Part shown: positions 18,504-27,548 of the stretch, one piece after another
How the letters are laid out: each line of letters opens with the position of its first letter
How positions within the stretch are numbered: the first letter of the stretch is position 1
Source of the DNA: JAVVVD01 sp964642795
Lineage (GTDB): Bacteria > Bacillota > Clostridia > Christensenellales > CAG-138
Assembly (NCBI GenBank): GCA_964642795.1
Contig: CAZXRQ010000003.1
Span: 1 to 61,818 of the forward strand
Length of the DNA stretch: 61,818 bases
Reading direction: 5' to 3'
Notes under the pieces: generated by a model
What the model saw: the letters and a program-made list of their open reading frames with translations, nothing else
What the model was told of the DNA's origin: nothing
Databases searched by the model: none
Position numbers and translations under genes: made by a program

Positions 18504-19799
18504 ATGAAAGATCTACCTGACAGCTTTATACGGCGCATAAAGGCACAGCTTGGGGAGGAGGGCTTTTCCGCTTTTATAGCGGAATACGAAAAACCGCCCG
18601 TGCGCGGCCTGCGCGTAAACACGCTTAAAACTACGGTTGCCGGCTTTGCGGCCGCTTCGCCTTGGCCGCTTAAGCCGTCGCCGCTGCTGGACGAGGGCTT
18701 TGTGCTGGCTGGCGATCCTTTGCACGTTGGCGCGCATCCGTACCATGCGGCGGGGTTGTTCTATATGCAGGAGCCTTCCGCGATGAGCGTTATAGCGGCT
18801 GCGGGGATATCGACAGCACCTGAGCTGCGCGTACTGGATATGTGCGCGGCTCCCGGCGGCAAGGCGGGCGGCGTAGCCGCGCGCATGGCGGGGCAGGGAC
18901 TGCTTATCGCAAACGAGATAGTTCCAAACCGGGCGCGCACGCTTGCGTATACGCTGGAGCGGCTGGGCGTTGCAAACGCCGCCGTCACATGCGCGTACCC
19001 GGATGATATCGCCAAGGCCTTGCCGGATTATTTCGACGTGGTGCTGGTGGATGCACCGTGCAGCGGCGAGGGCATGTTCAGAAAGGACGATACAGCCGTT
19101 TCCGAATGGTCACAGGCGCATGTGAAGGCTTGCGCGCAGCGGCAGCTCGCCATACTGGAAAGCGCATATACCTGTGTTGCCGGCGGCGGGCGGCTTGTAT
19201 ATTCCACCTGCACGTTTTCCACGGATGAGAATGAGGGCGTGGTAGAGACGTTTTTACTGGCCCATGCGGACATGCGTATTGAGCATATGCAAAGGCTTTG
19301 GCCGCATACCTGTGCAGGAGAGGGGCATTTTATAGCGGTGCTGCAAAAACGGGACGGCGTGCGTAAGGACTATCACGAGCTTGCGCTTACCCCGTGCAGA
19401 AACGGCGCATATGTGGAGTTTTGCGATAAAAACCTTGTGGCTGTGCCGGCTGCATACGAGCTGCCGGGCGGACGCGTGCTGTGTGCGGCGGGACTGCCGG
19501 CGCCGCTTTCCGCATTGCATATATGGTGTGCCGGTACAAACATGGGCGAGCTTGTGCGTGGCCGGTTTATACCCGCCCATGCGCTGGCGCTGAGGGCAGA
19601 GCAGCTGATGGCGAACATGGTCACATTGGATGCGGAGGATGCGCGGCTTTCGGCGTTCCTGCGCGGCGAGAGTATCCCATGCGATACCCGAAACGGCTGG
19701 TGTGCGGTTTCGGTGGAGGGCCATGCGCTGGGTTTGGGCAAGGCGGTGGACGGGGTAATAAAAAACCATATTCCCAAGGGGCTGCGCGTGAGCGCTTGA
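18504..19799 (+). CDS. RsmF-like rRNA (cytosine-5) methyltransferase, NOL1/NOP2/Sun family
   Basis: A SAM-dependent RNA m5C methyltransferase acting on ribosomal RNA, 431 aa. The N-terminal PUA-like/substrate region has RGLRVNTLKT. SAM-binding motifs are VLDMCAAPGGKAGG and the acidic residue after LLIANEI. The two family cysteines are in DAPCSGEGMFRKD and YSTCTFS. The GEGMFRKD version and the C-terminal extra domain (from about 300) point to the RsmF/YebU subgroup rather than RsmB. The precise target cytosine cannot be told. The start codon follows an extended -10 by 6 nt. Confidence 0.9.
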   Translation: MKDLPDSFIRRIKAQLGEEGFSAFIAEYEKPPVRGLRVNTLKTTVAGFAAASPWPLKPSPLLDEGFVLAGDPLHVGAHPYHAAGLFYMQEPSAMSVIAAAGISTAPELRVLDMCAAPGGKAGGVAARMAGQGLLIANEIVPNRARTLAYTLERLGVANAAVTCAYPDDIAKALPDYFDVVLVDAPCSGEGMFRKDDTAVSEWSQAHVKACAQRQLAILESAYTCVAGGGRLVYSTCTFSTDENEGVVETFLLAHADMRIEHMQRLWPHTCAGEGHFIAVLQKRDGVRKDYHELALTPCRNGAYVEFCDKNLVAVPAAYELPGGRVLCAAGLPAPLSALHIWCAGTNMGELVRGRFIPAHALALRAEQLMANMVTLDAEDARLSAFLRGESIPCDTRNGWCAVSVEGHALGLGKAVDGVIKNHIPKGLRVSA

Positions 19800-19859
19800 T
19801 GTGGATTTTTGCCTGCGCTTGTGTTATGCTGTTGCACAAGGGAGTATAGGAGGTATTAA

Positions 19860-20186
19860 ATGGAATATTCAACAGTCTTTTCTCAGCAGGATATAAATGA
19901 AAACAAGGCCGTAGCGGCGCTTGCAAATATACCGGTGCTGTTTTGGTTGCCTCTGGTCGCCGCCAAAGGCTCGCCCATGGGCATGTTCTACTGTAACCAG
20001 GGATTTTGGCTGCTTATAGCAAGCGTTGTGGCAAGTATGCTTAGCTATGTGCCGTTGATAGGCTGGATAGCCGGCTTTGCGCTGTGGGTGGCCGTTGTGG
20101 TGTTTGCAATACTGGGTATTGCCGCCGCATGGCAGGGCAAGGCGCGCGAGGTGCCGGTGCTGGGCAAGACCGTGGTGTTCAAATAG
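19860..20186 (+). CDS. Small multi-span membrane protein (DUF4870-like)
   Basis: A 108-aa protein with AGGAGG before its ATG. Residues 1-20 are polar, followed by three or four hydrophobic segments (ALANIPVLFWLPLVA, GFWLLIASVVASMLSYVPLIG, IAGFALWVAVVVFAILGIAAA). The pattern NKAVAALANIPVLFWLPL resembles small DUF4870/TM2-like proteins. Function unknown. It converges with a minus-strand operon. Confidence 0.65.
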   Translation: MEYSTVFSQQDINENKAVAALANIPVLFWLPLVAAKGSPMGMFYCNQGFWLLIASVVASMLSYVPLIGWIAGFALWVAVVVFAILGIAAAWQGKAREVPVLGKTVVFK

Positions 20187-20213
20187 AATAAAGCGCTGAT
20201 AAGCAATTGTAAA

Positions 20214-20241
20214 GCGGCGGCCTGCTGGTGCAGACCGCCGC
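20214..20241. terminator. Strong hairpin between convergent genes
   Basis: GCGGCGG (20214-20220) pairs with CCGCCGC (20235-20241), with an inner CTGC/GCAG extension around a TGGT loop. The T-tract is weak on both strands (TTT on the minus strand), so it is a probable but imperfect bidirectional terminator. Confidence 0.5.
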
Positions 20242-20267
20242 AATTCATTTACAGGAGACATGCATCA

Positions 20268-21035
20268 CTACCGTCCTGTATAAGCTGACGAGTCATGGCA
20301 AACGAGACATTCCGAGCTTGTGCTTTTTTCCTGAAGCTTGTCATTGTGCGAATACATGGTTGAAGGCGCATGATATTTCTCGGCCGATTTTACAAGGTGC
20401 GGGGTAATACAGCCACACTTGACGCAGAGATAATGCTCGATGCCGGAAGCGTACCGCGTATAACCTGCGCGGGAATCCCACCATACGTCGCGCGTTTCGG
20501 CCTTCTTATAGTCGTTGAGCTTGTTTTTACCGTCTTCATCCAATACGGTTATACTCGTTTTACAGCGGCTGCATTCATATATACCGGGGCTTGCGGGAGC
20601 TGCTTCAAAAATATGCCCGCCTAAGCGCTCACATGCGGCGATCCGAACAGAATCATGGTATGCGTTTTCAGCGGCGTATTCGAGCTGCTCGGCGTCCTGT
20701 AACCTGGCCAGCGCCGTATGCTGCATTTCCTCCAAGGGCCTGAGACTTAAAATGAAATCCAGCAGAAACGTGCCGGTCAGCTTCTGTACCGCTGCTTCGA
20801 CTGTTTCGGGGCGACATCCGTTCGGAACACGGGGCGCCTGAGCAGACGGCGGAGTCATCGCTACCACCATAAGCATACCCTGGCCGGCTATGCTGCGTAC
20901 CGCCGCAAGCTGCACAGCGGGCAGCGGCGCTTTTTGGGCGGCGCTGGTAAGCTGTGCTTCGTTTTTCATGGAGGCTACGGCGCGCAGCGCTTTAGCTTCG
21001 TTATAGTCCATCCATGCGGGTTTAAAGATACTCAT
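20268..21035 (-). CDS. HEAT-like helical protein with zinc-ribbon cysteines
   Basis: A 255-aa soluble protein of unknown function. The first half holds short helical repeats of HEAT type (EAKALRAVASMKNEAQLTSAAQ, PAVQLAAVRSIAGQ, LEYAAENAYHDSVRIAACERLG), which usually bind proteins. The second half holds paired cysteines CSRC, CVKCGC and CLVC that look like two or three metal-binding knuckles. AGGGG lies before the ATG. It starts 13 nt after the YfcC carrier stop on the same strand, so it is probably the second gene of that operon. Confidence 0.65.
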   Translation of the reverse strand: MSIFKPAWMDYNEAKALRAVASMKNEAQLTSAAQKAPLPAVQLAAVRSIAGQGMLMVVAMTPPSAQAPRVPNGCRPETVEAAVQKLTGTFLLDFILSLRPLEEMQHTALARLQDAEQLEYAAENAYHDSVRIAACERLGGHIFEAAPASPGIYECSRCKTSITVLDEDGKNKLNDYKKAETRDVWWDSRAGYTRYASGIEHYLCVKCGCITPHLVKSAEKYHAPSTMYSHNDKLQEKSTSSECLVCHDSSAYTGR

Positions 21036-21048
21036 ATCAAATCCCCTG

Positions 21049-22497
21049 CTATATTAGATTGTATCCCACAGCGTTTGCTATGAGCAGCAGTATCACCGTA
21101 AGAACCAGTATAGGAAGCTGGAACTTGATGCTCCATTTCGCCCATTTGCCATAGCCCACGCCCGCAAGGCCGAGGCTTATCAGCAGCACAGCGTTGGTGG
21201 GGTAGAATATATTTGAGAAGCCGTCGCCGTAGGCGAAGGCCAGCACCGCCACCTGTCTGGAAACGTCGCACATATCCGCGAGCGGTGCGATTATCGGCAT
21301 TAACAGGAAAGCCTTTGCCGACGCCGAGCCTATGAAGAAGTTCATTATTAGCACCAGCGCATATATCAGCAGCACGACCACGCCGCTGGATGCGCCGGAC
21401 GCCCAGCCGGAAACGGTATAGAGCAGGGTGTCCAGTATTTTGGCCTCCTGCATGGTATAGCGCACGGAGCTTGCCATAAGTATCATCAGCAGCGCGGGCA
21501 AAAAGCTCTTCATGCCGCGCAGGAATGCGCCAAGATAGTTTTTGGTGCCAAAGCCGCTGAGCAGTGCGGCAAGCGTTCCGGCAAGCAGAAACATCACCGC
21601 GACTATGGGCAGAAGTATATCCTGTAAAAACGTCAGGAAGGTAGAGCATATCACCAGCAGCATACCGGTCGCGAGCACTATGGAAAACGCCGCAAGCGCA
21701 CGGCTCATGCGCGGGTTATGGGTGTATTCCGTGCGCACAGCAGCCCATCTGTCCGCAGCGTCCGCATCATATATAGGCGAGCGGGTGGGGTCTGCCTCTA
21801 TACGCCGGGAATACCAGCGCAAAAACAGATATAGCAGAGGATATATGAGAACAAAGGATAGTACGCGGAAGGAGAGGCCGGACAGCATGGGAAGTCCGGA
21901 AAGCTGCTGTGCCGTGCCTACGGAAAACACATTGCACACGCCTGTGGAGAAGCCGCAGCATACGGCGAGTATGCTCATCCCCAGCCCGGTAAGCGCATCC
22001 CATCCTAGGCAATAGGCCAGCGCGACAGCTATCGGCACAAGAGGCACCACCTCCTCAAAGGAGCCCACCAGCGCGCCCAACGCCATGAAGAACAGCGACG
22101 TAAGCGCAAGCAGCGTATAGCGGCGACTCTTGAACCGGTGATATATAACCGAGAGCATGTAGCGCATCAACCCGCATTCGTCCAGCGCGGTGAACGCTCC
22201 GCCTATGACCAGCAGCACGGCGCATATGGCAATTATCATGGTGCTGCCCTGCGCGCCCAGTACTAAAAACGGAGAAAGCAGCCACTTCCAAAATGGCAGG
22301 CCCCCCTCTGTAGCTGCGTAGGTGTCGGGTATGACCACCTCGCGGCCGTCCACGATCTCGCGTTGGTATTCGCCGGACGGCAGTATGAAGGTGAGTGCGT
22401 AGGTAAGCAGCATCAGGCAAAAAAGTATCACCAATGCGCTGATAAAGGACTTTTTGCTTACGTCCAGCAGCCGGGCTTGAGAACTGTTTTTTTCCAT
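21049..22497 (-). CDS. YfcC/DcuC-family membrane carrier (paralogue 1)
   Basis: An integral membrane transporter of the C4-dicarboxylate-anaerobic-carrier (DcuC/YfcC) superfamily, about 482 aa with around a dozen hydrophobic segments. Family features are ILPSGEY near the first periplasmic loop, LGALVGSFEEVVPLVPIAVALA and the C-terminal repeat FFIGSASAKAFLLMPIIAPLAD...DGFSNIFYPTNAV. The ATG at 22497 (MEKNSSQAR) is chosen over 22527: GGGGG precedes it, and the upstream codon overlaps the -10 box. Members are linked to amino-acid, dipeptide or dicarboxylate uptake; the substrate is not known. Confidence 0.85.
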   Translation of the reverse strand: MEKNSSQARLLDVSKKSFISALVILFCLMLLTYALTFILPSGEYQREIVDGREVVIPDTYAATEGGLPFWKWLLSPFLVLGAQGSTMIIAICAVLLVIGGAFTALDECGLMRYMLSVIYHRFKSRRYTLLALTSLFFMALGALVGSFEEVVPLVPIAVALAYCLGWDALTGLGMSILAVCCGFSTGVCNVFSVGTAQQLSGLPMLSGLSFRVLSFVLIYPLLYLFLRWYSRRIEADPTRSPIYDADAADRWAAVRTEYTHNPRMSRALAAFSIVLATGMLLVICSTFLTFLQDILLPIVAVMFLLAGTLAALLSGFGTKNYLGAFLRGMKSFLPALLMILMASSVRYTMQEAKILDTLLYTVSGWASGASSGVVVLLIYALVLIMNFFIGSASAKAFLLMPIIAPLADMCDVSRQVAVLAFAYGDGFSNIFYPTNAVLLISLGLAGVGYGKWAKWSIKFQLPILVLTVILLLIANAVGYNLI

Positions 22498-22525
22498 AGT
22501 ACACCCCCGAGTTGATGCTGATACC

Positions 22526-22531
22526 ATTATA
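22526..22531 (-). promoter_or_regulatory. -10 box for the YfcC operon
   Basis: TATAAT on the minus strand, giving a leader of about 20 nt to the ATG at 22497. No convincing -35 at normal spacing. Confidence 0.45.
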
Positions 22532-22570
22532 CACTACGAGTGCGATTTTGTCCGCAAATAGATATGATAC

Positions 22571-22601
22571 AAAAGAAGCAGCCTGCTTAGCTGCTTCTTT
22601 T
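22571..22601 (-). terminator. Terminator downstream of htrA
   Basis: Perfect 12-bp stem AAAAGAAGCAGC / GCTGCTTCTTTT with a 7-nt loop and a short T-run on the minus strand, 100 nt after the htrA stop. The 22602-22703 stretch holds nothing else recognisable. Confidence 0.8.
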
Positions 22602-22703
22602 GCGGTGGCCGATGGGGAGCGGCGCACCAAAGATGGTTGGGGGTATGTCATCGTGGAAAGGGGGGCTTTCCGCGGAATGACCGCAAGCTGCGTATTGAAG
22701 GGC

Positions 22704-24005
22704 TTAAGCTGCCGAGCGTTCGCCTAGCGTTAAGGAAATGTTCAGCGTCTCATTGCCTCTCATCACCGTTATTGTTACCGAATCCCCTGCTTCGTATTCA
22801 TACAGCAGTGAGGAAAGTTCGGAATAGCTTGCTACCTCGGTGTTGTCAAATGCGAAAATTATGTCGTTCACCTGCAATCCCGCAGCTTCCGCGGCGCTGC
22901 CGGTGGCAACCTCGATTATCATGGGCCGGGTGATGTAGCCGCCCTGCGAGTAACCGAAGCCGGATTGCCCGCCGCTGTTGGAGAACAGGCTGACATCCTG
23001 CATACTGATGCCAATATACGGCCGGCCGCTGACATAGCCGTAGTCCATAAGATCCTCTGCTGCAGGCAATACGGTCTCCATGGGTATTGCAAAGCCCAGG
23101 CCTTCAACCTCCAGCCCAAGGCTCTTGCAGTTGACGATGCCTATCAGCTCGCCCTTTTCATTGAACAGGCCGCCGCCCGAATTGCCGGGGTTGACCGCCG
23201 CGTCGGTCTGCATGAGCGTCATGGATATGCCGTCGACCTCTATGGTGCGCTCAAGGCCGCTGATTATGCCGCTGGACACGCTGCATGCGAGCGAGCCGAG
23301 CGGGTTGCCTATTGCATAAACCGTGTCGCCTACGTTGGTAAGCGTTGAATCGCCTACGGTGGCAAACGGCAGGTTGGAGGCGTCTATTTTTAACACGGCG
23401 ATGTCCGTCTGTGCATCCACGCCGATAAGCTCAGCAGCGTACTCGGCGCCGTCCTGCAGGTAAACGGTTATGCCGGTGGCGCTCTCAATAACATGGTTAT
23501 TGGTTATTATGTAACCGTCGGATGTGAGAATAACGCCGGAACCGGAGCCTGTGGTCTCGCTTCCGCTGCTGTCGTAGCCGTAGTATGAGCTGTAGCTTGT
23601 ATAGGTCACGTCTATACCCACCACGGTGCCCATACAGGCCTGCAGCGCATTATCGGACGTTGCGGTGCTGTTGCTTGAAACCGCTGTACTTATACCGGTT
23701 GAGGCGAGAGAGGAGCCGGAATCGGAGGCAGTGTTGGAATTCGAGGGTGATTCGCTTTCAGCAACCGTCTTGTCATTTATGGCATCTGCCGAGGCGGTGG
23801 ACTCGTCGCCGGAGGAGGTCAGCGCATACATAAGTCCAGCGCCTCCGCAGCCGCATATCAGCGCGCATACGAGCACGAGCGTTACCATAAGCCGTACGCT
23901 TACGGTCCTTACACGCTTTTTCTGCGCAACGGGTTGTGGTTGATATATAGGTGTGCCGCTTTCGGGATACGCGGTGTTTTGTTCGTTAAACTGCATGTTA
24001 TCCAT
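22704..24005 (-). CDS. htrA: HtrA/DegP-type membrane-anchored serine protease with PDZ domain
   Basis: A surface quality-control protease that degrades misfolded exported proteins. About 433 aa. The start is placed at 24005 because AAGGAG lies 9 nt upstream. A cytoplasmic tail rich in Gln/Pro is followed by one membrane helix (about 38-62), a Ser/Thr/Asp-rich linker, and the trypsin-like domain with His171 (NNHVIES), Asp201 (TDIAVLK) and Ser276 (GNSGGGLF). One PDZ domain ends the protein (SAAEAAGLQVNDIIFAFD). Of the usual HtrA/HtrB type in Firmicutes. It is divergent from the RocB-like gene. Confidence 0.93.
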   Translation of the reverse strand: MDNMQFNEQNTAYPESGTPIYQPQPVAQKKRVRTVSVRLMVTLVLVCALICGCGGAGLMYALTSSGDESTASADAINDKTVAESESPSNSNTASDSGSSLASTGISTAVSSNSTATSDNALQACMGTVVGIDVTYTSYSSYYGYDSSGSETTGSGSGVILTSDGYIITNNHVIESATGITVYLQDGAEYAAELIGVDAQTDIAVLKIDASNLPFATVGDSTLTNVGDTVYAIGNPLGSLACSVSSGIISGLERTIEVDGISMTLMQTDAAVNPGNSGGGLFNEKGELIGIVNCKSLGLEVEGLGFAIPMETVLPAAEDLMDYGYVSGRPYIGISMQDVSLFSNSGGQSGFGYSQGGYITRPMIIEVATGSAAEAAGLQVNDIIFAFDNTEVASYSELSSLLYEYEAGDSVTITVMRGNETLNISLTLGERSAA

Positions 24006-24079
24006 ATCGAGCATCTCCTTGTTCTTTATTCTATGGTGGTATTCTAACTCGAAATTTTGTATGCACAAAAGCATCAATA

Positions 24080-24116
24080 CGCCACAACTATGAAGAATTG
24101 TGGTGTATTTGTGGCG
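24080..24116. repeat. Inverted/direct repeats in the htrA upstream region
   Basis: CGCCACAA (24080-24087) is the inverted copy of TTGTGGCG (24109-24116); a third TTGTGG lies at 24098-24103, 11 bp (about one helical turn) before the 24109 copy. The region is AT-rich and lies 75-111 nt upstream of the htrA start. It may be an operator for a stress regulator; none is identified. The 303-bp htrA/rocB interval holds this, the promoter at 24171 and nothing else I recognise. Confidence 0.4.
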
Positions 24117-24170
24117 ACGGAAAAACTATACATATACAAAATGGTGTGAGTTGCGCGGATGGCCGCTGCA

Positions 24171-24199
24171 TTGACAATGCTGTTATGCACGGCTAAAAT
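24171..24199 (+). promoter_or_regulatory. Sigma-A promoter for the RocB-like gene
   Basis: Consensus TTGACA (24171-24176), 17-nt spacer, TAAAAT (24194-24199). It gives a leader of about 100 nt that contains a hairpin (GTTCCCTG with CAGGGGAAC, 24264-24288) before the ribosome site AAAGGA. Confidence 0.75.
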
Positions 24200-24308
24200 A
24201 TGGCTGTATATGCTGACAATATGATTTTTGAAGCTGTACAATTCGTGTTTGGGCGAGTATGCGGTTCCCTGACAACACAGGGGAACGTGGATATACCGAA
24301 AGGACAGC

Positions 24309-25931
24309 ATGGATATACTTAACGGAATAGCGGAGGACATACGCGAGCTGCTTCAGGGCTACGTATCGGCGGAGAGCTGCACCGGTACGCCGGAGGAGAA
24401 CAGCGGAGCGGACTTTTTTATCGCTAGCTTCAAGGCGCAGAAGTATTTTGTACGGCACCCGGAGCATCTGATAAAGCACCCTGTACCCGATGATCCTTTG
24501 GGACGCTCCGTGTGCTGCGCTATGCTGCGCGGCATGTCGGAGGAAACCGTGGTAATGATGCACCATTACGACGTAACCGACATAGAGGATTACGGCCGTT
24601 TTGCGGAGCTTGCTTACAGACCGGCTGCGCTTGACAGCGTATTGAAGGAGGACGGGATGGGGCTTGAGCCGGAGGCAGCCGGCGATCTAAATAGCGGCGG
24701 CTTTATGTTTGGCCACGGCGTATGCGACATGAAGGGCGGCGGCTGCATACAGATGGCGCTGCTGTCGCGGCTGGCGGAGGAAGGAGATTTCCACGGCACA
24801 CTTATGGTATTGGCGGTACCGGATGAGGAAAATCTGTCGGCGGGCATGAGGGAAGCGGTAGCTTTGTTGCGTGAGCTGAAGGATAAGTACGGCCTGAATT
24901 ACCGTCTTATGATAAACTCAGAGCCGCATCTGCGCAAGGAGCCGCATACCGGTATGCTTTCAATAGGCTCCATAGGCAAGCTGCTGCCGTTTGTATACTC
25001 GCGGGGGCGCATGTCACATGCGGGAATGCCTGGCAGGGGTATTAACCCGCTGGCAGTGATGAGCCGCATAGTGTCGCGGACAGAGGGGCTGCCGCTTACG
25101 GGGGACGGCGCGTCTGCCCCAACATGGCTTATGCTGCGCGATGATAAAACGCACTATAACGTGTCCATGCCGCGCTCGGCATTTGGCTGCTTGAGCGTGA
25201 TGACGTTCTATACCAAGCCTGCCGAGGTGCTAAACCGGCTGCATAGCATATGCGAGGAGGCGTTTGCGGAATGCCTGGCGGCCCGCGAAGCTGCGGGTGT
25301 GCAAAAACAATCATGGACGCCCAGGGTGATGGATTGGGCGCAGCTGAGCCGCGAGGCAGCGGAGGCGGGCGGCGCTGACTGGATGGCCGGGTACGACGGC
25401 CTGGTGAGAGAGCTTGCCGCGAGAATAGCCTGCGGCAGCGCATCATATGCGGACGCATACCGTGCGCTGCTGGAATATGCTTGCAATGCCTTGTCGGACG
25501 TTCCGATGGTCATATACGGGCTAATGCCGCCGTACTATCCGGCGGTGACCAACGGCAATTTCAGCGGCGTCAGCCGCAGTATTGCGCGCATAGGCGAGCT
25601 GCTTGCAGAATATGCGGCGGCGCATTTTGATCAGCCGTATGAGACGGAGCCGTTCTATAACGGCATATCGGATCTTAGCTATGTCAGCGCACCGGATTCG
25701 GCGGATGCTGAGGGCACACAAAGGCTGCTTATGGAGCAGATGCCGATGTATGGAATAAGCTATAAGCTGGCGCTGGAGGATATGGCGGTAATAGCCATGC
25801 CGTGCATAAATGTAGGCCCTTGGGGAAAGGATTTTCACAAGCTCACGGAGCGCGTATACATGGATGACCTGTTTAACAGGACGCCGGAGCTGCTGTATCA
25901 AGCCATAAAAACAGCATTGGATATTGATTGA
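24309..25931 (+). CDS. RocB-like M20 family deacylase/peptidase
   Basis: A zinc hydrolase of the COG4187 (RocB) group, 540 aa. RocB lies in the arginine utilisation regulon of Bacillus subtilis but its reaction is not proven. Visible M20-type motifs: MMHHYDVTDIEDYG (first metal His and Asp), GHGVCDMKGGG (bridging Asp), VPDEEN (catalytic Glu and metal Glu) and the dimerisation-domain GRMSHAGMPGRG. Length fits RocB, which is longer than ordinary M20 enzymes. AAAGGA precedes the ATG. It converges with gdhA across a shared terminator. Confidence 0.85.
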   Translation: MDILNGIAEDIRELLQGYVSAESCTGTPEENSGADFFIASFKAQKYFVRHPEHLIKHPVPDDPLGRSVCCAMLRGMSEETVVMMHHYDVTDIEDYGRFAELAYRPAALDSVLKEDGMGLEPEAAGDLNSGGFMFGHGVCDMKGGGCIQMALLSRLAEEGDFHGTLMVLAVPDEENLSAGMREAVALLRELKDKYGLNYRLMINSEPHLRKEPHTGMLSIGSIGKLLPFVYSRGRMSHAGMPGRGINPLAVMSRIVSRTEGLPLTGDGASAPTWLMLRDDKTHYNVSMPRSAFGCLSVMTFYTKPAEVLNRLHSICEEAFAECLAAREAAGVQKQSWTPRVMDWAQLSREAAEAGGADWMAGYDGLVRELAARIACGSASYADAYRALLEYACNALSDVPMVIYGLMPPYYPAVTNGNFSGVSRSIARIGELLAEYAAAHFDQPYETEPFYNGISDLSYVSAPDSADAEGTQRLLMEQMPMYGISYKLALEDMAVIAMPCINVGPWGKDFHKLTERVYMDDLFNRTPELLYQAIKTALDID

Positions 25932-25957
25932 TACCGGCAAAATCGGGAGGGTACAAA

Positions 25958-25985
25958 AAAAGAGGATGCGTGGGCATCCTCTTTT
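25958..25985. terminator. Bidirectional terminator between the rocB-like gene and gdhA
   Basis: Perfect 12-bp stem AAAAGAGGATGC / GCATCCTCTTTT with a GTGG loop; A-run on the left and T-run on the right make it work from both sides. Confidence 0.9.
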
Positions 25986-26009
25986 GATTGAATGATGATC
26001 TGTCTGTTA

Positions 26010-27356
26010 TCAGACAAGACCCTGCGACATCATGGCATCCGCGACCTTCATGAAGCCGGCGATGTTGGCGCCAGCTACCAGATCGTAGCCAAGACCGTAT
26101 TTCTCGGCGGCTGTGGCGGAAGCGGCATGGATGTTGACCATGATGGTCTTGAGCTGCTTGTCGACTTCCTCGGCGCTCCAGCTGAGACGCTCGGCGTTCT
26201 GGCTCATTTCCAGCGCGCTGGTGGCGACGCCGCCTGCGTTGACGGCCTTGCTGGGAGCGACCACGAGGCCCTTGCTCTGGAGGAAAGACAGCGCTTCGTT
26301 GGTGGTGGGCATGTTGGCTACTTCGATGTAGTACTTGGTGCCGTTGGCGAGTATCAGCTCAGCCTGCTTCATGTCTATCTCGTTCTGATAGGCGGCGGGC
26401 ATACAGATATCGACCTTCTGCTTCCAGGGCTTCTCACCTGCGACAAACTGTACGCCAAACTTGTCGGCATAGTCCTTGACCAGGTTGCGGCCGGAGGCGC
26501 GCATCGTGAGCATGTAATCGATCTTTTCCTCGGTTACTATGCCGTCGGGATCATAGATATAGCCATCGGGGCCGGCCAGAGTGACGACCTTGCCGCCAAG
26601 CTCTGCAACCTTCTTGGTGATGCCCCATGCCACGTTGCCGAAGCCGGAGACTGCAACGGTCTTGCCCTTGATGGAATCGTTCTCATGCTTGAGGACTTCC
26701 TGCAGATAATACACAGCGCCGTAGCCGGTGGCTTCCGGGCGGATAAGGCTTCCGCCGTAGGACAGGCCCTTGCCGGTGAGTACGCCGTTTTCATATGCGC
26801 CGCGAATGCGCTTATACTGTCCAAACAGATAGCCGATCTCACGGCCGCCTACGCCGATATCGCCGGCGGGCACGTCGATGCTGGGGCCGATGTGGCGCTG
26901 CAGCTCGGTCATGAAAGCCTGGCAGAAACGCATGATCTCAGCGTCGCTCTTGCCATTGGGATCAAAATCGCTTCCGCCCTTGCCGCCGCCGATGGGGAGG
27001 CTGGTAAGGCTGTTTTTGAAGGTTTGCTCAAAGCCGAGGAATTTCATAACGGAAAGATTGACATGGGAGGCAAACCTAAGGCCGCCCTTGTAAGGCCCGA
27101 TGGCGCTGTTGAACTGTACGCGGAAACCGCGGTTGACGTGAACCTTGCCGGCGTCGTCGACCCAGGTTACGCGGAATTCGATAACGCGCTCCGGCTCTAC
27201 CATACGCTCAAGCAAACCGGCCTTTTGATATTCCGGATGCTGGGCAACGACAACCTCCAATGATTTGAAGACCTCTTCTACGGTCTGCAAAAACTCGGGT
27301 TCATTAGCGTCGCGCTTTTTCACCTTATCAAGGACTTCCTGGATATAGGCATTCAT
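26010..27356 (-). CDS. gdhA: Hexameric glutamate dehydrogenase
   Basis: Interconverts glutamate and 2-oxoglutarate plus ammonia with NAD(P)H. 448 aa from the ATG at 27356 (MNAYIQEVL), with GGGAGG 10 nt upstream; the earlier in-frame ATG at 27404 lacks a ribosome site. Diagnostic residues: GPYKGGLRF, LPIGGGKGGSDFDP (substrate lysine), and the Rossmann motif VSGFGNVAWG. Cofactor choice cannot be settled by eye. It has its own strong promoter and lies next to glnN, the other main ammonia-assimilation enzyme. Confidence 0.96.
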   Translation of the reverse strand: MNAYIQEVLDKVKKRDANEPEFLQTVEEVFKSLEVVVAQHPEYQKAGLLERMVEPERVIEFRVTWVDDAGKVHVNRGFRVQFNSAIGPYKGGLRFASHVNLSVMKFLGFEQTFKNSLTSLPIGGGKGGSDFDPNGKSDAEIMRFCQAFMTELQRHIGPSIDVPAGDIGVGGREIGYLFGQYKRIRGAYENGVLTGKGLSYGGSLIRPEATGYGAVYYLQEVLKHENDSIKGKTVAVSGFGNVAWGITKKVAELGGKVVTLAGPDGYIYDPDGIVTEEKIDYMLTMRASGRNLVKDYADKFGVQFVAGEKPWKQKVDICMPAAYQNEIDMKQAELILANGTKYYIEVANMPTTNEALSFLQSKGLVVAPSKAVNAGGVATSALEMSQNAERLSWSAEEVDKQLKTIMVNIHAASATAAEKYGLGYDLVAGANIAGFMKVADAMMSQGLV

Positions 27357-27422
27357 TTTCAAAGTACCTCCCACGATGTTCGTGCAAAATTTGCGGCATA
27401 GCAATAAACCATCCGCACCCCC

Positions 27423-27451
27423 ATCATAATCGGTTGTTAATGGCGTGTCAA
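27423..27451 (-). promoter_or_regulatory. Strong sigma-A promoter of gdhA
   Basis: On the minus strand: consensus TTGACA (27451-27446), 17-nt spacer, TATGAT (27428-27423); about 60 nt of leader before the start codon. Confidence 0.8.
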
Positions 27452-27548
27452 TATCGTTTCGATGATAAAAGCACTTTTACGATAAATTTATTTAATTCCG
27501 ATACAATGCCAAGAATATTATGCACAACGCACAGCATATCGCGTTTGC

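Noticed and set aside
24221..24322. 33-codon ORF upstream of the RocB-like gene
   Set aside because: No ribosome site, runs through the hairpin and the real start codon, and shows no leader-peptide layout.
25992..27263. 423-codon plus-strand ORF opposite gdhA
   Set aside because: Antisense to an intact glutamate dehydrogenase; it begins inside the shared terminator and matches no family.
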